Shown here: piece after piece, positions 24,809 through 32,091 of the stretch
How positions within the stretch are numbered: the first letter of the stretch is position 1
Layout of the letters: the number at the start of each line of letters is the position of its first letter
Assembly: GCF_030503595.1 (NCBI RefSeq)
Contig: NZ_CP129966.1
Location: forward strand, 1,860,001-1,924,000
Direction: 5' to 3'
Source of the DNA: Corynebacterium sp. P4-C1
GTDB lineage: Bacteria > Actinomycetota > Actinomycetes > Mycobacteriales > Mycobacteriaceae
Length of the DNA: 64,000 bases
Program-made: the position numbers and the translations under genes
Notes under the pieces: generated by a model
What the model saw: the letters and a program-made list of their open reading frames with translations, nothing else
Told to the model about the DNA's origin: nothing
Databases searched by the model: none

Positions 24809-25375
24809 GTGCTTCTTTCTGACCGCGACATTCGTTCCGCCATCGACTCCGGCCGTCTGAGCATTGACCCGTTCAGACCGGACCTGGTTCAGCCGTCCAG
24901 TGTGGACGTTCGCATCGACCGCTTCTTCCGCGTGTTCAACAACTCCAAGTACACGCACATCGACCCGAAGAAGGAGATGCCGGAGCTGACCACCGAGGTC
25001 GAAGTTCCCGAAGGTGAGCCGTTCGTCCTGCACCCAGGTGAGTTCGTGCTCGCCGCGACCCTGGAGAAATTCACGCTGCCTGCGGACCTCGCAGGCCGCC
25101 TGGAGGGCAAGAGCTCGCTGGGCCGCCTGGGGTTGGTCACCCACTCCACCGCCGGCTTCATCGATCCCGGCTTCACGGGCCACATCACTCTGGAACTGTC
25201 CAACGTGGCCAACCTGCCGATCACACTCTGGCCGGAGATGAAAGTGGGGCAGTTGGCGTTGTTCCAGATGTCTTCCCCGGCTGAGAACCCCTACGGCTCC
25301 TCCGCCGTCGGTTCCAAGTACCAGGGACAGCGCGGGCCGACACCTTCGAAGGCGTATCTGAACTTCCGCGAGTAG
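24809..25375 (+). CDS. dcd: dCTP deaminase
   Basis: The 188-residue protein is a trimeric dUTPase-fold deaminase: [12 protein letters not shown], the PSSVDVRI motif, [14 protein letters not shown] and [19 protein letters not shown] with the catalytic Glu, and the C-terminal [12 protein letters not shown]. It makes dUTP from dCTP for thymidylate synthesis, and some actinobacterial forms also hydrolyse dUTP to dUMP. The GTG start has no ribosome binding site; TAAGAT lies six bases before it, so transcription may begin at the start codon. Confidence 0.95.
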   Translation: MLLSDRDIRSAIDSGRLSIDPFRPDLVQPSSVDVRIDRFFRVFNNSKYTHIDPKKEMPELTTEVEVPEGEPFVLHPGEFVLAATLEKFTLPADLAGRLEGKSSLGRLGLVTHSTAGFIDPGFTGHITLELSNVANLPITLWPEMKVGQLALFQMSSPAENPYGSSAVGSKYQGQRGPTPSKAYLNFRE

Positions 25376-25438
25376 CCTGCGGGGGTAACCCACACCCCTG
25401 CGGCCGCGGTGCATTTGGGCGCGAAGGCGCTTTGTTGA

Positions 25439-25453
25439 TTAGGCTGATTTTCA
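25439..25453 (+). promoter_or_regulatory. Possible DtxR-type half-site before the Cys/His-rich gene
   Basis: TTAGGCTGATTTTCA shares the TTAGGCT core of the DtxR/IdeR iron box (consensus half TTAGGYTARSCTAACCTAA-like) but the second half is poor. It lies about 75 bases before the gene at 25527. Weak evidence alone; a better copy lies at 25899. Confidence 0.25.
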
Positions 25454-25526
25454 ACAAGTTTTCATTAACGGAAAGCGTTTTCACCAAAGCGACGGTTTCC
25501 GTACCCCTAACTGACAAGGAGTCACC

Positions 25527-25841
25527 ATGACCACTCCCAACGAGACCTCTCACCAAGGCTGCTGCGGTGGCCACACCGACAAGAACGATCTCGGCCTCAA
25601 GGATGTTCACGCCACCGATGCCGGTGCACAGTGCAACTGCGAGTCGGGCCACTGCCAGTGCGGTCACCACATGACGTGCGACTGCGCAGGAAGCGAGTGC
25701 GAGTGCGGATGCAAGGAAGGCCAGGGCCACGGGCACTGCGCTGAGCACGGCCACGAGCACCACCACGAAAAGGGCGAGTGTGAGTGCGAGCCGCACGAGG
25801 TCAAGGAGAAGGCGGACTGCGGCTGCGGCCACGCGCACTAG
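25527..25841 (+). CDS. Cys/His-rich metal-binding protein, metallothionein-like
   Basis: The 104-residue protein has 16 Cys and 16 His by my count, mostly in CXC, CXXC, GHCXC and HHH clusters (for example HCQCGHHMTCDCAGSECECG, HGHEHHHEKGECECEPH). It is acidic, has no signal peptide and no recognised enzyme domain. Such composition implies binding of several soft or borderline metal ions (Zn, Cu, Ni, Co); it resembles a bacterial metallothionein but is longer than the SmtA/MymT types. A ribosome binding site (AAGGAG) precedes the ATG by 5 bases. It has its own terminator and stands alone between dcd and ugd. Function is inferred from composition only. Confidence 0.75.
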   Translation: MTTPNETSHQGCCGGHTDKNDLGLKDVHATDAGAQCNCESGHCQCGHHMTCDCAGSECECGCKEGQGHGHCAEHGHEHHHEKGECECEPHEVKEKADCGCGHAH

Positions 25842-25854
25842 AGCTCCAGAGCGA

Positions 25855-25888
25855 AAAGCGGGCGCGCCCAGCGGCGTGCCCGCTTTGT
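25855..25888 (+). terminator. Terminator after the Cys/His-rich gene
   Basis: AAAGCGGGC and GCCCGCTTT pair around a GC-rich loop, ending in TTTGTT. It lies 14 bases after the stop codon. Confidence 0.7.
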
Positions 25889-25898
25889 TCATTCCCAA

Positions 25899-25913
25899 TT
25901 AGGCTGACCTTAA
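25899..25913 (+). promoter_or_regulatory. DtxR/IdeR-like box upstream of ugd
   Basis: TTAGGCTGACCTTAA matches the core and right half of the DtxR consensus (TTAGGTTAGGCTAACCTAA) at 13 of 14 aligned positions by hand; the left five bases do not match. It lies just upstream of the -35 box of ugd. Iron or other metal control is possible, not shown. Confidence 0.35.
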
Positions 25914-25924
25914 CCGCGTTGTCG

Positions 25925-25952
25925 TTACGGACAATCCCAAACCTTGCATAAT
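25925..25952 (+). promoter_or_regulatory. ugd promoter with start at the ATG (leaderless)
   Basis: TTACGG (25925-25930), 16 bases, CATAAT (25947-25952), then seven bases to the ATG at 25960. There is no ribosome binding site in the right place. Confidence 0.5.
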
Positions 25953-25959
25953 GTCCGGT

Positions 25960-27288
25960 ATGCGCATGACTGTGATTGGCACCGGATACCTTGGAGCAAC
26001 GCACGCCGCCTGCATGGCGGAGCTGGGGCACGAGGTGCTCGGCATTGACGTTGACCAGGCGAAAATCGACGCTTTGAAGAACGGGGACGTGCCGTTCTAC
26101 GAGCCGGGTCTGCCCGAGGTTCTCAAGCGCAATATCGAATCCGGCCGCCTGGGCTTCACCACCGATTATGAAGAGGCCGCGGCATTCGCGAACGTGCACT
26201 TCATCGGCGTGGGCACCCCGCAGCAGCGTGGCTCGTACGCCGCCGACACCACGTACGTCGAAGCCGCGATCGACAGCCTCGTGCCGCACCTCGAGGGTGA
26301 GCACCTCATTTTGGGTAAGTCCACCGTCCCGGTCGGCACCGCACGTGCGTTGCAGGAACGCGCCGACGCCGCGGCGGAGAAGGCCGGCAAGGGGGCAAGC
26401 GTCGAGATCGCGTGGAACCCTGAGTTCCTCCGCGAGGGGTACGCCGTCAAGGACACCATCGAACCCGACCGCATTGTGCTGGGCACCCGCGGGGAGAATT
26501 CCCGCGCCGAGGAGACCGCGCGCGAAATCTACGCCACCCCGCTGGACAGTGGTACCCCGTTCATCGTTACTGACCTGCAGACCGCCGAGCTTGTGAAGGT
26601 CTCCGCCAATGCATTCCTGGCCACCAAGATCAGCTTCATCAACGCCGTCTCCGAAGTCTGCGAGATCGTCGGGGCCGATGTCACCCAGCTTGCCGACGCA
26701 ATCGGCTACGACGACCGCATCGGCCGCAAGTTCCTCGGTGCCGGTCTCGGGTTCGGCGGCGGCTGCCTGCCGAAGGACATCCGCGCATTTATGGCCCGCG
26801 CCGGCGAGGTTGGTGCTGACCAGGCGCTGACCTTCCTGCGCGAAGTCGACGCGATCAATATGCGCCGCCGCCAGCGCGTCACCGATTTGTCGCGGGAGAT
26901 TCTCGGTTCCCTGATCGGACGCCGGATCACCGTGCTGGGTGCCGCGTTCAAGCCGAATTCCGACGACGTGCGCGATTCGCCCGCTCTCGCCGTGGCCGGC
27001 CAGCTGAGTCTCGCTGGTGCGGCGGTGCGCGTCTACGACCCGCAGGGCATGGAGAACGCACGCAAGGTTTTCCCGACTCTGGATTACGCGGTCTCGCTCG
27101 ATGATGCCCTCACCAACGCCGAGCTGATGATCCTCGCTACGGAATGGGACGAGTTCAAGAAGCTCGACCCCACCCATGCAGGCGAGCTCGTCGCCGACAA
27201 GAAGCTTATCGACGGCCGCAATGTCCTCACCGTGGACGACTGGCGCTCAGCTGGTTGGGAGGTGTGGGCTCTCGGTCGCTCTCTGTAA
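25960..27288 (+). CDS. ugd: UDP-glucose 6-dehydrogenase
   Basis: The 442-residue protein oxidises UDP-glucose to UDP-glucuronate with NAD. It has the N-terminal Rossmann motif GTGYLGATHAACMAELGH, the STVPVGTA block, the catalytic Cys in GFGGGCLPKDIRAF and a C-terminal UDP-binding domain with GAAFKPNSDDVRDSPAL. I prefer the ATG at 25960 because a -10 box ends seven bases before it; the ATG at 25951 would lie at the transcription start and lacks a ribosome binding site. It is single, not in an operon. Confidence 0.93.
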   Translation: MRMTVIGTGYLGATHAACMAELGHEVLGIDVDQAKIDALKNGDVPFYEPGLPEVLKRNIESGRLGFTTDYEEAAAFANVHFIGVGTPQQRGSYAADTTYVEAAIDSLVPHLEGEHLILGKSTVPVGTARALQERADAAAEKAGKGASVEIAWNPEFLREGYAVKDTIEPDRIVLGTRGENSRAEETAREIYATPLDSGTPFIVTDLQTAELVKVSANAFLATKISFINAVSEVCEIVGADVTQLADAIGYDDRIGRKFLGAGLGFGGGCLPKDIRAFMARAGEVGADQALTFLREVDAINMRRRQRVTDLSREILGSLIGRRITVLGAAFKPNSDDVRDSPALAVAGQLSLAGAAVRVYDPQGMENARKVFPTLDYAVSLDDALTNAELMILATEWDEFKKLDPTHAGELVADKKLIDGRNVLTVDDWRSAGWEVWALGRSL

Positions 27289-27390
27289 GGGCTCTTGTGC
27301 CCGGATTTCTTGGACACTAGCCCCAAAAGGTAGTGGCGCGACCTGGAAAATCCTTCCCGCCTGCGCACCTGGCCCCAGTCAAGTATTGCG

Positions 27391-27447
27391 ACTACCTGTG
27401 AGAACAGGCCTGTGTGCGGGGGGTGCCCTCACAGGAAAGAGACTACC
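27391..27447 (+). other. Hairpin in the 220-bp gap before the surface-protein remnant
   Basis: The gap 27289-27508 holds no gene. CCTGTGAG (27395-27402) pairs with CTCACAGG (27428-27435), and an ACAGGCCTGT palindrome lies in the loop; the hairpin is bracketed by direct GACTACC repeats (near 27390 and 27441). No T-tract follows. A fragment near 27314 shares CCCCAAAA-N2-TAGT and CGACCTGG with the 34-bp repeat at 12771. Confidence 0.45.
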
Positions 27448-27508
27448 CGCTGGGCACAATTCTGTTGCATGTTTTGCTAGTAAAACAACTTCAAGGATTG
27501 ACTTACCC

Positions 27509-28856
27509 TTGGGATCCACATCTACGCGCCCGCGCTTCACCGTCTCGATCTCCAAGAGCGCCATGAGTGCCGCTACCGTGCCGATCCTGGTTCTGACGAC
27601 TGTACAGGTCATCGATGCGCCGCAACCCCGCGGGCAAGGAATTGGTCATCGACGGCCAGGGCACCTGGACGGTGAACCCGACGACGGGCGAATTCACCTT
27701 TACCCCAGTCCCCGGATTCGTGGGCAGCCCGGCACAGGTGTCGTACGTCGCGAACACGACGAGTGGTGCACCGGCCACAGGCACCGGATTCGTGACCATC
27801 ACGTACCCGACTGCTACCATTGTTCCGGCATCCACCGTCGGCCCGCAGGGTTCGACGCAGAACAGCACCGACAAGGACGCCAGCGACCTCGGCCGCACTA
27901 CCGCCGAGATGTTCCCGAGCCTGCCCGCGGATTGGTATGGCCAGGCGGATAGCCCGGTGAAATTCCAGCTCCTTGATGCTCAAGGAAACCCGGTCGACGG
28001 CGGCACACTCACCGTTGCGGAGCTCTCCGAGGACGGCAAGACGCTCACCGTTCCGGGCCAGGGCGAATGGAAGGTTCTGGAAAACGGCACTGTCGCGTTC
28101 ATCCCGGAGCCCGACTTCGTCGGTGACGTCACCCCGGTCGAGCTTGATTACGCACGCACCGACGGCGCGATCGTGGAAACGCTGATCCGGATCCAGGGCA
28201 CGTACATCGAAGGCGCTCTGCCGCCGGTCACTGAGACGGAGACTGCAACAGCGACCGCGACCGAGACTGAGAAGTCCACCGAGACCGAAAAGGCGACGGA
28301 GACGACCACCACGACCGAGAAGGTGCCGGGAGGTGGGTCTTCCAACGGCGACGAGATCATCAAGCGCTGCTTCGGCAACGCGGTGCGCTCGCCGATCCTG
28401 TGGGTGCTGCCGCTGGCTATCCTCGGCCAGGTGGGCGGAAAGTTCGTCCAGCCGTACATCGGCCAGTACCAGGCGCAGCTGAACGAGATGAACGCTGAGA
28501 TCCAGCGCGAAATCCGCAAGCGCACGCCGGACTTCGGCTTCGGCAGCGGGGGCCACGACAACGATCAGTACAACGAGCTCATGTCCCGCGTGAATGCGGC
28601 GAACGCCCAGCTGCAGCAAGTCGCTAACGACCCGATGGTCCAGCAGATCGGCAAGGGCGCGGGCGTGATCCTCGCGTTCGTCGCCGCAGGCGCTGTGCTC
28701 TACGACTGGTGCTTCAATGAGCCGGGCCAGGCCAAGACCGCCATCGGAGGACTCGGCTCAGGCTCCAGCAACGGCACGGTGACCCGGCCGACTGGCGGTG
28801 AACCGCAGTCGTCCAGGCGTGACCAGCCCAGCAGCGGTGAGGGCTCCAGCAAGTAG
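27509..28856 (+). pseudogene. Frameshifted remnant of a fibrillar surface protein (CshA-type repeats)
   Basis: Two frames carry one protein. Frame two, from a TTG at 27509, encodes a signal-peptide-like start (RPRFTVSISKSAMSAATVPI, then a hydrophobic run ending in DAPQ) and then loses sense near 27625. Frame three from 27615 to 28856 encodes two CshA-like repeats (GTWTVNPTTGEFTFTPVPGF and GEWKVLENGTVAFIPEPDF), a Thr/Glu-rich spacer (TETEKSTETEKATETTTTTE) and a C-terminal anchor with two hydrophobic segments near residues 265 and 350. The frame-three ATG has no ribosome binding site and an in-frame stop is 21 bases upstream. The simplest reading is an internal deletion plus frameshift in a much longer adhesin gene. 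A single sequencing error cannot be excluded. Confidence 0.7.
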
Positions 28857-28892
28857 CATTCACTGAGGCTGACCGGCCGCCGGTCACACAAC

Positions 28893-28930
28893 AACACCAC
28901 CCCTTCCCCGCGCGGGGAAGGGGTGGTGTT
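28893..28930. terminator. 38-bp perfect palindrome, bidirectional terminator
   Basis: Arms AACACCACCCCTTCCCC and GGGGAAGGGGTGGTGTT meet at a GCGC centre, with no mismatch. It lies between the converging surface-protein remnant and alaT and has A/T runs at both ends, as a bidirectional terminator needs. Confidence 0.75.
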
Positions 28931-29016
28931 TGCGTCGATAAGCGAAAAGCGCGCTGGGCTGGTGGGCTGAGCCCGCCCCGATCGGGCCCGGACGGGGCCG
29001 CAGCCGGAATGCCGCG

Positions 29017-30324
29017 CTAGTGCTGGTGGTAGTCGGAGAGGAAGTTGCCGAGGCGCTCGATGGCGTTCTCCAGCTGCGATGCCCACGGCAGGGTGACTAC
29101 GCGGAAGTGGTCTGGGGTCGGGTAGTTGAAGCCGGAGCCGCCGACCATGAGGATCTTCTCGCTCTTGAGAAGATCGAGCATGAAGCGCTCGTCGTCGTGA
29201 ATCTGGTACATGTCCAGATCGAGCTTCGGGAACGCGTACATCGCGCCCTTCGGTTCGACAACGGATACGCCCGGAATCTCCCGGAGCTTCTTCACTGTGA
29301 TGTCGCGCTGCTTCTTCAAACGTCCGCCCTCACCCGTCAGGGCGTAAATCGACTGGCGGCCGCCGAGTGCGACCTGGATGGCGTGCTGGCCCGGAACATT
29401 CGCGCACAGGCGCGTTCCCGCCAGCAGGTCGAGGCCTGCGATGAAGCCGGTGGCGCGGCGGCGCGGGCCCGTGATGACCATCCAGCCGGCGCGGTAACCA
29501 CACACGCGGTACGCCTTGGACAAACCGTTGAACGTACAGGTGACCAGATCGGGGGCGATGGCGGCCATGGAGTGGTGCACGGCGCCGTCGTAAAGCACGC
29601 GGTCGTAGATCTCGTCGGAGAGCACCATGAGCTCGAACTCGCGCGCGATGTCGGCGATATCCTCCAGAACCTTCTTGGAGTAGACCGCGCCCGTCGGGTT
29701 ATTCGGGTTGATCACCACGATCGCCTTGGTGCGGTCCGTGATCTTGGACCGGATGTCCTCGATCGACGGGTTCCAGTCGTCCTCTTCATCGCACAGGTAG
29801 TGGACCGCCTTGCCGCCGGCGAGGGTAGTAGCGGCGGTCCAGAGAGGATAGTCAGGGGAGGGAATGAGGACCTCGTCGCCCTCGTTGAGCAACGCCTGCG
29901 TCGTCATAGAAATAAGCTCGGAGACACCGTTGCCCAAGTACACGTCATCGATGTCGATGTCGGGGAAGCCCTCGATCTCTTCGTAGCGCGTAACCACCGC
30001 GCGGCGGGCAGGAATGATCCCTTTCGACGTGGTGTAGCCCTGGGAAGTCGGGAGCGCGGCGATCATGTCGCGCATGATCACATCCGGCGCCTCGAAACCG
30101 AAGACCGCCGGGTTGCCCGTGTTGAGCTTCAAAATGGTGTGACCGTCGCGCTCCATCTCCTCCGCCGTGGTGGCGACGGGGCCGCGCAGGTCGTACGACA
30201 CATTCTTGAGCTTGTCTGCCTGGTCGAAGTGGCGGTGGGCCTTCAGCGGCTCGCGCTTCGGCTGTTTCGGCTGCTCCGACTTCTCAGGCTTTTCGGTCTT
30301 CTTTTCTTTCGACGATGTGCTCAT
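29017..30324 (-). CDS. alaT: Alanine aminotransferase AlaT
   Basis: The 435-residue protein is a class I/II PLP aminotransferase: NTGNPAVFGF, the NPNNPTGAVYS motif, SDEIYDRVLYD, and the PLP lysine in FNGLSKAYRVCGYRAGW. A charged Lys/Glu/Pro-rich tail of about 28 residues precedes the catalytic domain. Corynebacterial AlaT converts pyruvate and glutamate to alanine and 2-oxoglutarate; the closest described relative by sequence memory is C. glutamicum AlaT. The gene is preceded by the DUF1707 gene (27 bases). Confidence 0.88.
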   Translation of the reverse strand: MSTSSKEKKTEKPEKSEQPKQPKREPLKAHRHFDQADKLKNVSYDLRGPVATTAEEMERDGHTILKLNTGNPAVFGFEAPDVIMRDMIAALPTSQGYTTSKGIIPARRAVVTRYEEIEGFPDIDIDDVYLGNGVSELISMTTQALLNEGDEVLIPSPDYPLWTAATTLAGGKAVHYLCDEEDDWNPSIEDIRSKITDRTKAIVVINPNNPTGAVYSKKVLEDIADIAREFELMVLSDEIYDRVLYDGAVHHSMAAIAPDLVTCTFNGLSKAYRVCGYRAGWMVITGPRRRATGFIAGLDLLAGTRLCANVPGQHAIQVALGGRQSIYALTGEGGRLKKQRDITVKKLREIPGVSVVEPKGAMYAFPKLDLDMYQIHDDERFMLDLLKSEKILMVGGSGFNYPTPDHFRVVTLPWASQLENAIERLGNFLSDYHQH

Positions 30325-30351
30325 AGGACAATTGTTCCAAAAATCGGGTGG

Positions 30352-30990
30352 CTATTTGGTGAAACGGTTCAACGTGCGTTGCGCCAGATCCATCGCGTTG
30401 CCCGTCAACTGTTCGCGCTGCATTGTGCGCTCGACCTTCCGGCGCTCCAACTCCATCCGGTTCGCCTGCTGCAACTCGCGGAACCGCTGCCGGTCGAGTT
30501 GGCGCGGACTCGGGGCGTACCAGCTGTCGGGTCCCGCCTTCATGATGTAGAGGACTGTGAACAGCGCCGGAATGATGAGCAGGAGAAGAGTCCACAAGCC
30601 CGAGCCCGTGGCGGTGCTGAGCCCCACCGCGCCAGCGAAGGACGCTAGTGAGCCCAGGGAGAAAATGCCTAGCCGGGTGTTCTTGCCGTTCGCGCGGGCG
30701 CGTTCAATCTCGCTGCGGGTGAAAGTCTGCTCCACCTCACCCGGGTGCTGTGGCTGGTGCTCCGGCAGATCGCGGAAGAGCGGCACCAGGTCGCGGTGCG
30801 TCGTCGCGGCGCCGACGTCCTCGCAGCGGCGGTTGAACTCGTCCGAATCAAGCCGGCCTTCGCCCAGCGCATAGCTCAAGCGCGCCACCGCCTCCGAGCG
30901 GTCCAAATCCGACAGGCGGACGAGATCGCTGCCCGGCTGCTGGGGGCGCATTGACTGTTGTGGACGATGCGGCTGGGGCTGATTCATCAC
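30352..30990 (-). CDS. DUF1707 domain membrane protein
   Basis: The 212-residue protein has the DUF1707 (SHOCT-like) motif LVRLSDLDRSEAVARLSYAL followed by EGRLDSDEFNRRCEDVGAA near residues 25-70, two membrane helices near residues 110-150, and a coiled-coil-like basic C-terminus (RFRELQQANRMELERRKVER). DUF1707 proteins are common in actinobacteria and their role is unknown. The gene starts divergently to the next gene, 72 bases away. Confidence 0.8.
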   Translation of the reverse strand: MMNQPQPHRPQQSMRPQQPGSDLVRLSDLDRSEAVARLSYALGEGRLDSDEFNRRCEDVGAATTHRDLVPLFRDLPEHQPQHPGEVEQTFTRSEIERARANGKNTRLGIFSLGSLASFAGAVGLSTATGSGLWTLLLLIIPALFTVLYIMKAGPDSWYAPSPRQLDRQRFRELQQANRMELERRKVERTMQREQLTGNAMDLAQRTLNRFTK

Positions 30991-31027
30991 AATTTCAATA
31001 CTAATCCCACTATGTCACTTGCTCGCC

Positions 31028-31055
31028 TAGACAAACGTTCGGCCACAAATATCAT
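31028..31055 (+). promoter_or_regulatory. Promoter of the 31063 gene (leaderless)
   Basis: TAGACA (31028-31033), 16 bases, TATCAT (31050-31055), then seven bases to the ATG at 31063. No ribosome binding site is present, and an in-frame ATG at 31054 lies inside the -10 box. Confidence 0.5.
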
Positions 31056-31062
31056 GTACTCC

Positions 31063-32076
31063 ATGAGTACTCCGAACGATCCCAGTAATTACCCCAGCTA
31101 CGGTGGCAATTCGTCCTACGGTGGCGACCAGAACTCCAACAACTACGGCTCGAACTCCGGCTACGGTCAGAATTCCGGCAACCCCTACCCGCCGACCTCC
31201 GGCTACGTGAACCCCGAAACGGGTTCCGAGTCCGGGCGTCCGCTGCAGATCCCGGCGGGCGTCAAACTGCCCCCGGCGGAGCCGATTCCGTTCGGCTTCA
31301 AGCGCTTCTTCACTAGCCAGTGGCACGTCTACCTCGGAGTGCTGTTCCTGCCGGTAGTCGTTGCTGTGATCGGTTTTCTCGTGTTGCTCCTCCCCCAGGT
31401 CATCAGCGCGGCTGACAGCGGGTCTGAAGAGATCCCCGCTGGAGTCCTTGTCTCGTTGATCATTTTCTATGTTCTGTTGTTGGCTCTCTCGCTGGTCTCT
31501 GGCCTCGTCATCTACAAGATCGCCCTGAAGGACACACGCGGTGTGAAGCCAACGTGGAGTAACGCCTTCAAGGACGTGCCGTGGGGCAACGGTATCCTCG
31601 TCTACATTCTTCTTTTCGTCGCGTTTTTCGCTGTATATGTCGTACTCGGTCTGTTGAGTTACGCCTTGGCGAACGTGTCGGAGGCGCTCAGCATCATTGT
31701 CCCTCTCGTCGGCATGTTCGGCATGATCTTCCTGTACCCGTTCGTGGCGATGATCCCCCTCTACGCCATTGACGGGAAAACCAGCGCCGCCGGTGCATTC
31801 GGTGCGGCGTGGAGGGACGTGAAGGCCCAGTACTGGCAGGTCCTTGGCGCGATCATCCTGCTGAGCCTCGCATGCATGGGCCTGATGCTCGTCACCATCG
31901 GCTTCGCCGGCATCATCGTCGGCCCAGTTCAGGTACTGGGCTTGGTGTTCATCTACCGCTGGGTCAGCGAGAGCGGATCTGCGGGCCAGGCTGGTCCGGA
32001 CGCCGGTTATTCCGGTGCCCCGGGGCAGCCGTACCAGCACCCGGAGCAGCCGGGCGGCTACATGAGCATGTACTAA
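31063..32076 (+). CDS. Membrane protein with Asn/Tyr/Gly/Ser-rich N-terminus
   Basis: I do not recognise a named family. The 337-residue protein starts with a low-complexity cytoplasmic tail of repeated S-Y-G-G and N-Y-G units over about 70 residues, then has five to six hydrophobic segments between residues 90 and 310, and ends in a Gly/Pro/Tyr-rich tail (GQPYQHPEQPGGYMSMY). Similar proteins with such tails are common in corynebacteria. The start at 31063 follows the promoter above. It converges with the ABC exporter gene with 15 bases between the stops. Confidence 0.75.
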   Translation: MSTPNDPSNYPSYGGNSSYGGDQNSNNYGSNSGYGQNSGNPYPPTSGYVNPETGSESGRPLQIPAGVKLPPAEPIPFGFKRFFTSQWHVYLGVLFLPVVVAVIGFLVLLLPQVISAADSGSEEIPAGVLVSLIIFYVLLLALSLVSGLVIYKIALKDTRGVKPTWSNAFKDVPWGNGILVYILLFVAFFAVYVVLGLLSYALANVSEALSIIVPLVGMFGMIFLYPFVAMIPLYAIDGKTSAAGAFGAAWRDVKAQYWQVLGAIILLSLACMGLMLVTIGFAGIIVGPVQVLGLVFIYRWVSESGSAGQAGPDAGYSGAPGQPYQHPEQPGGYMSMY

Positions 32077-32091
32077 TGCGTTTCTTTCGGC

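Noticed and set aside
25801..27177. 458-codon minus-strand frame over ugd
   Set aside because: Antisense of ugd and of the metal-binding gene end; no domain.
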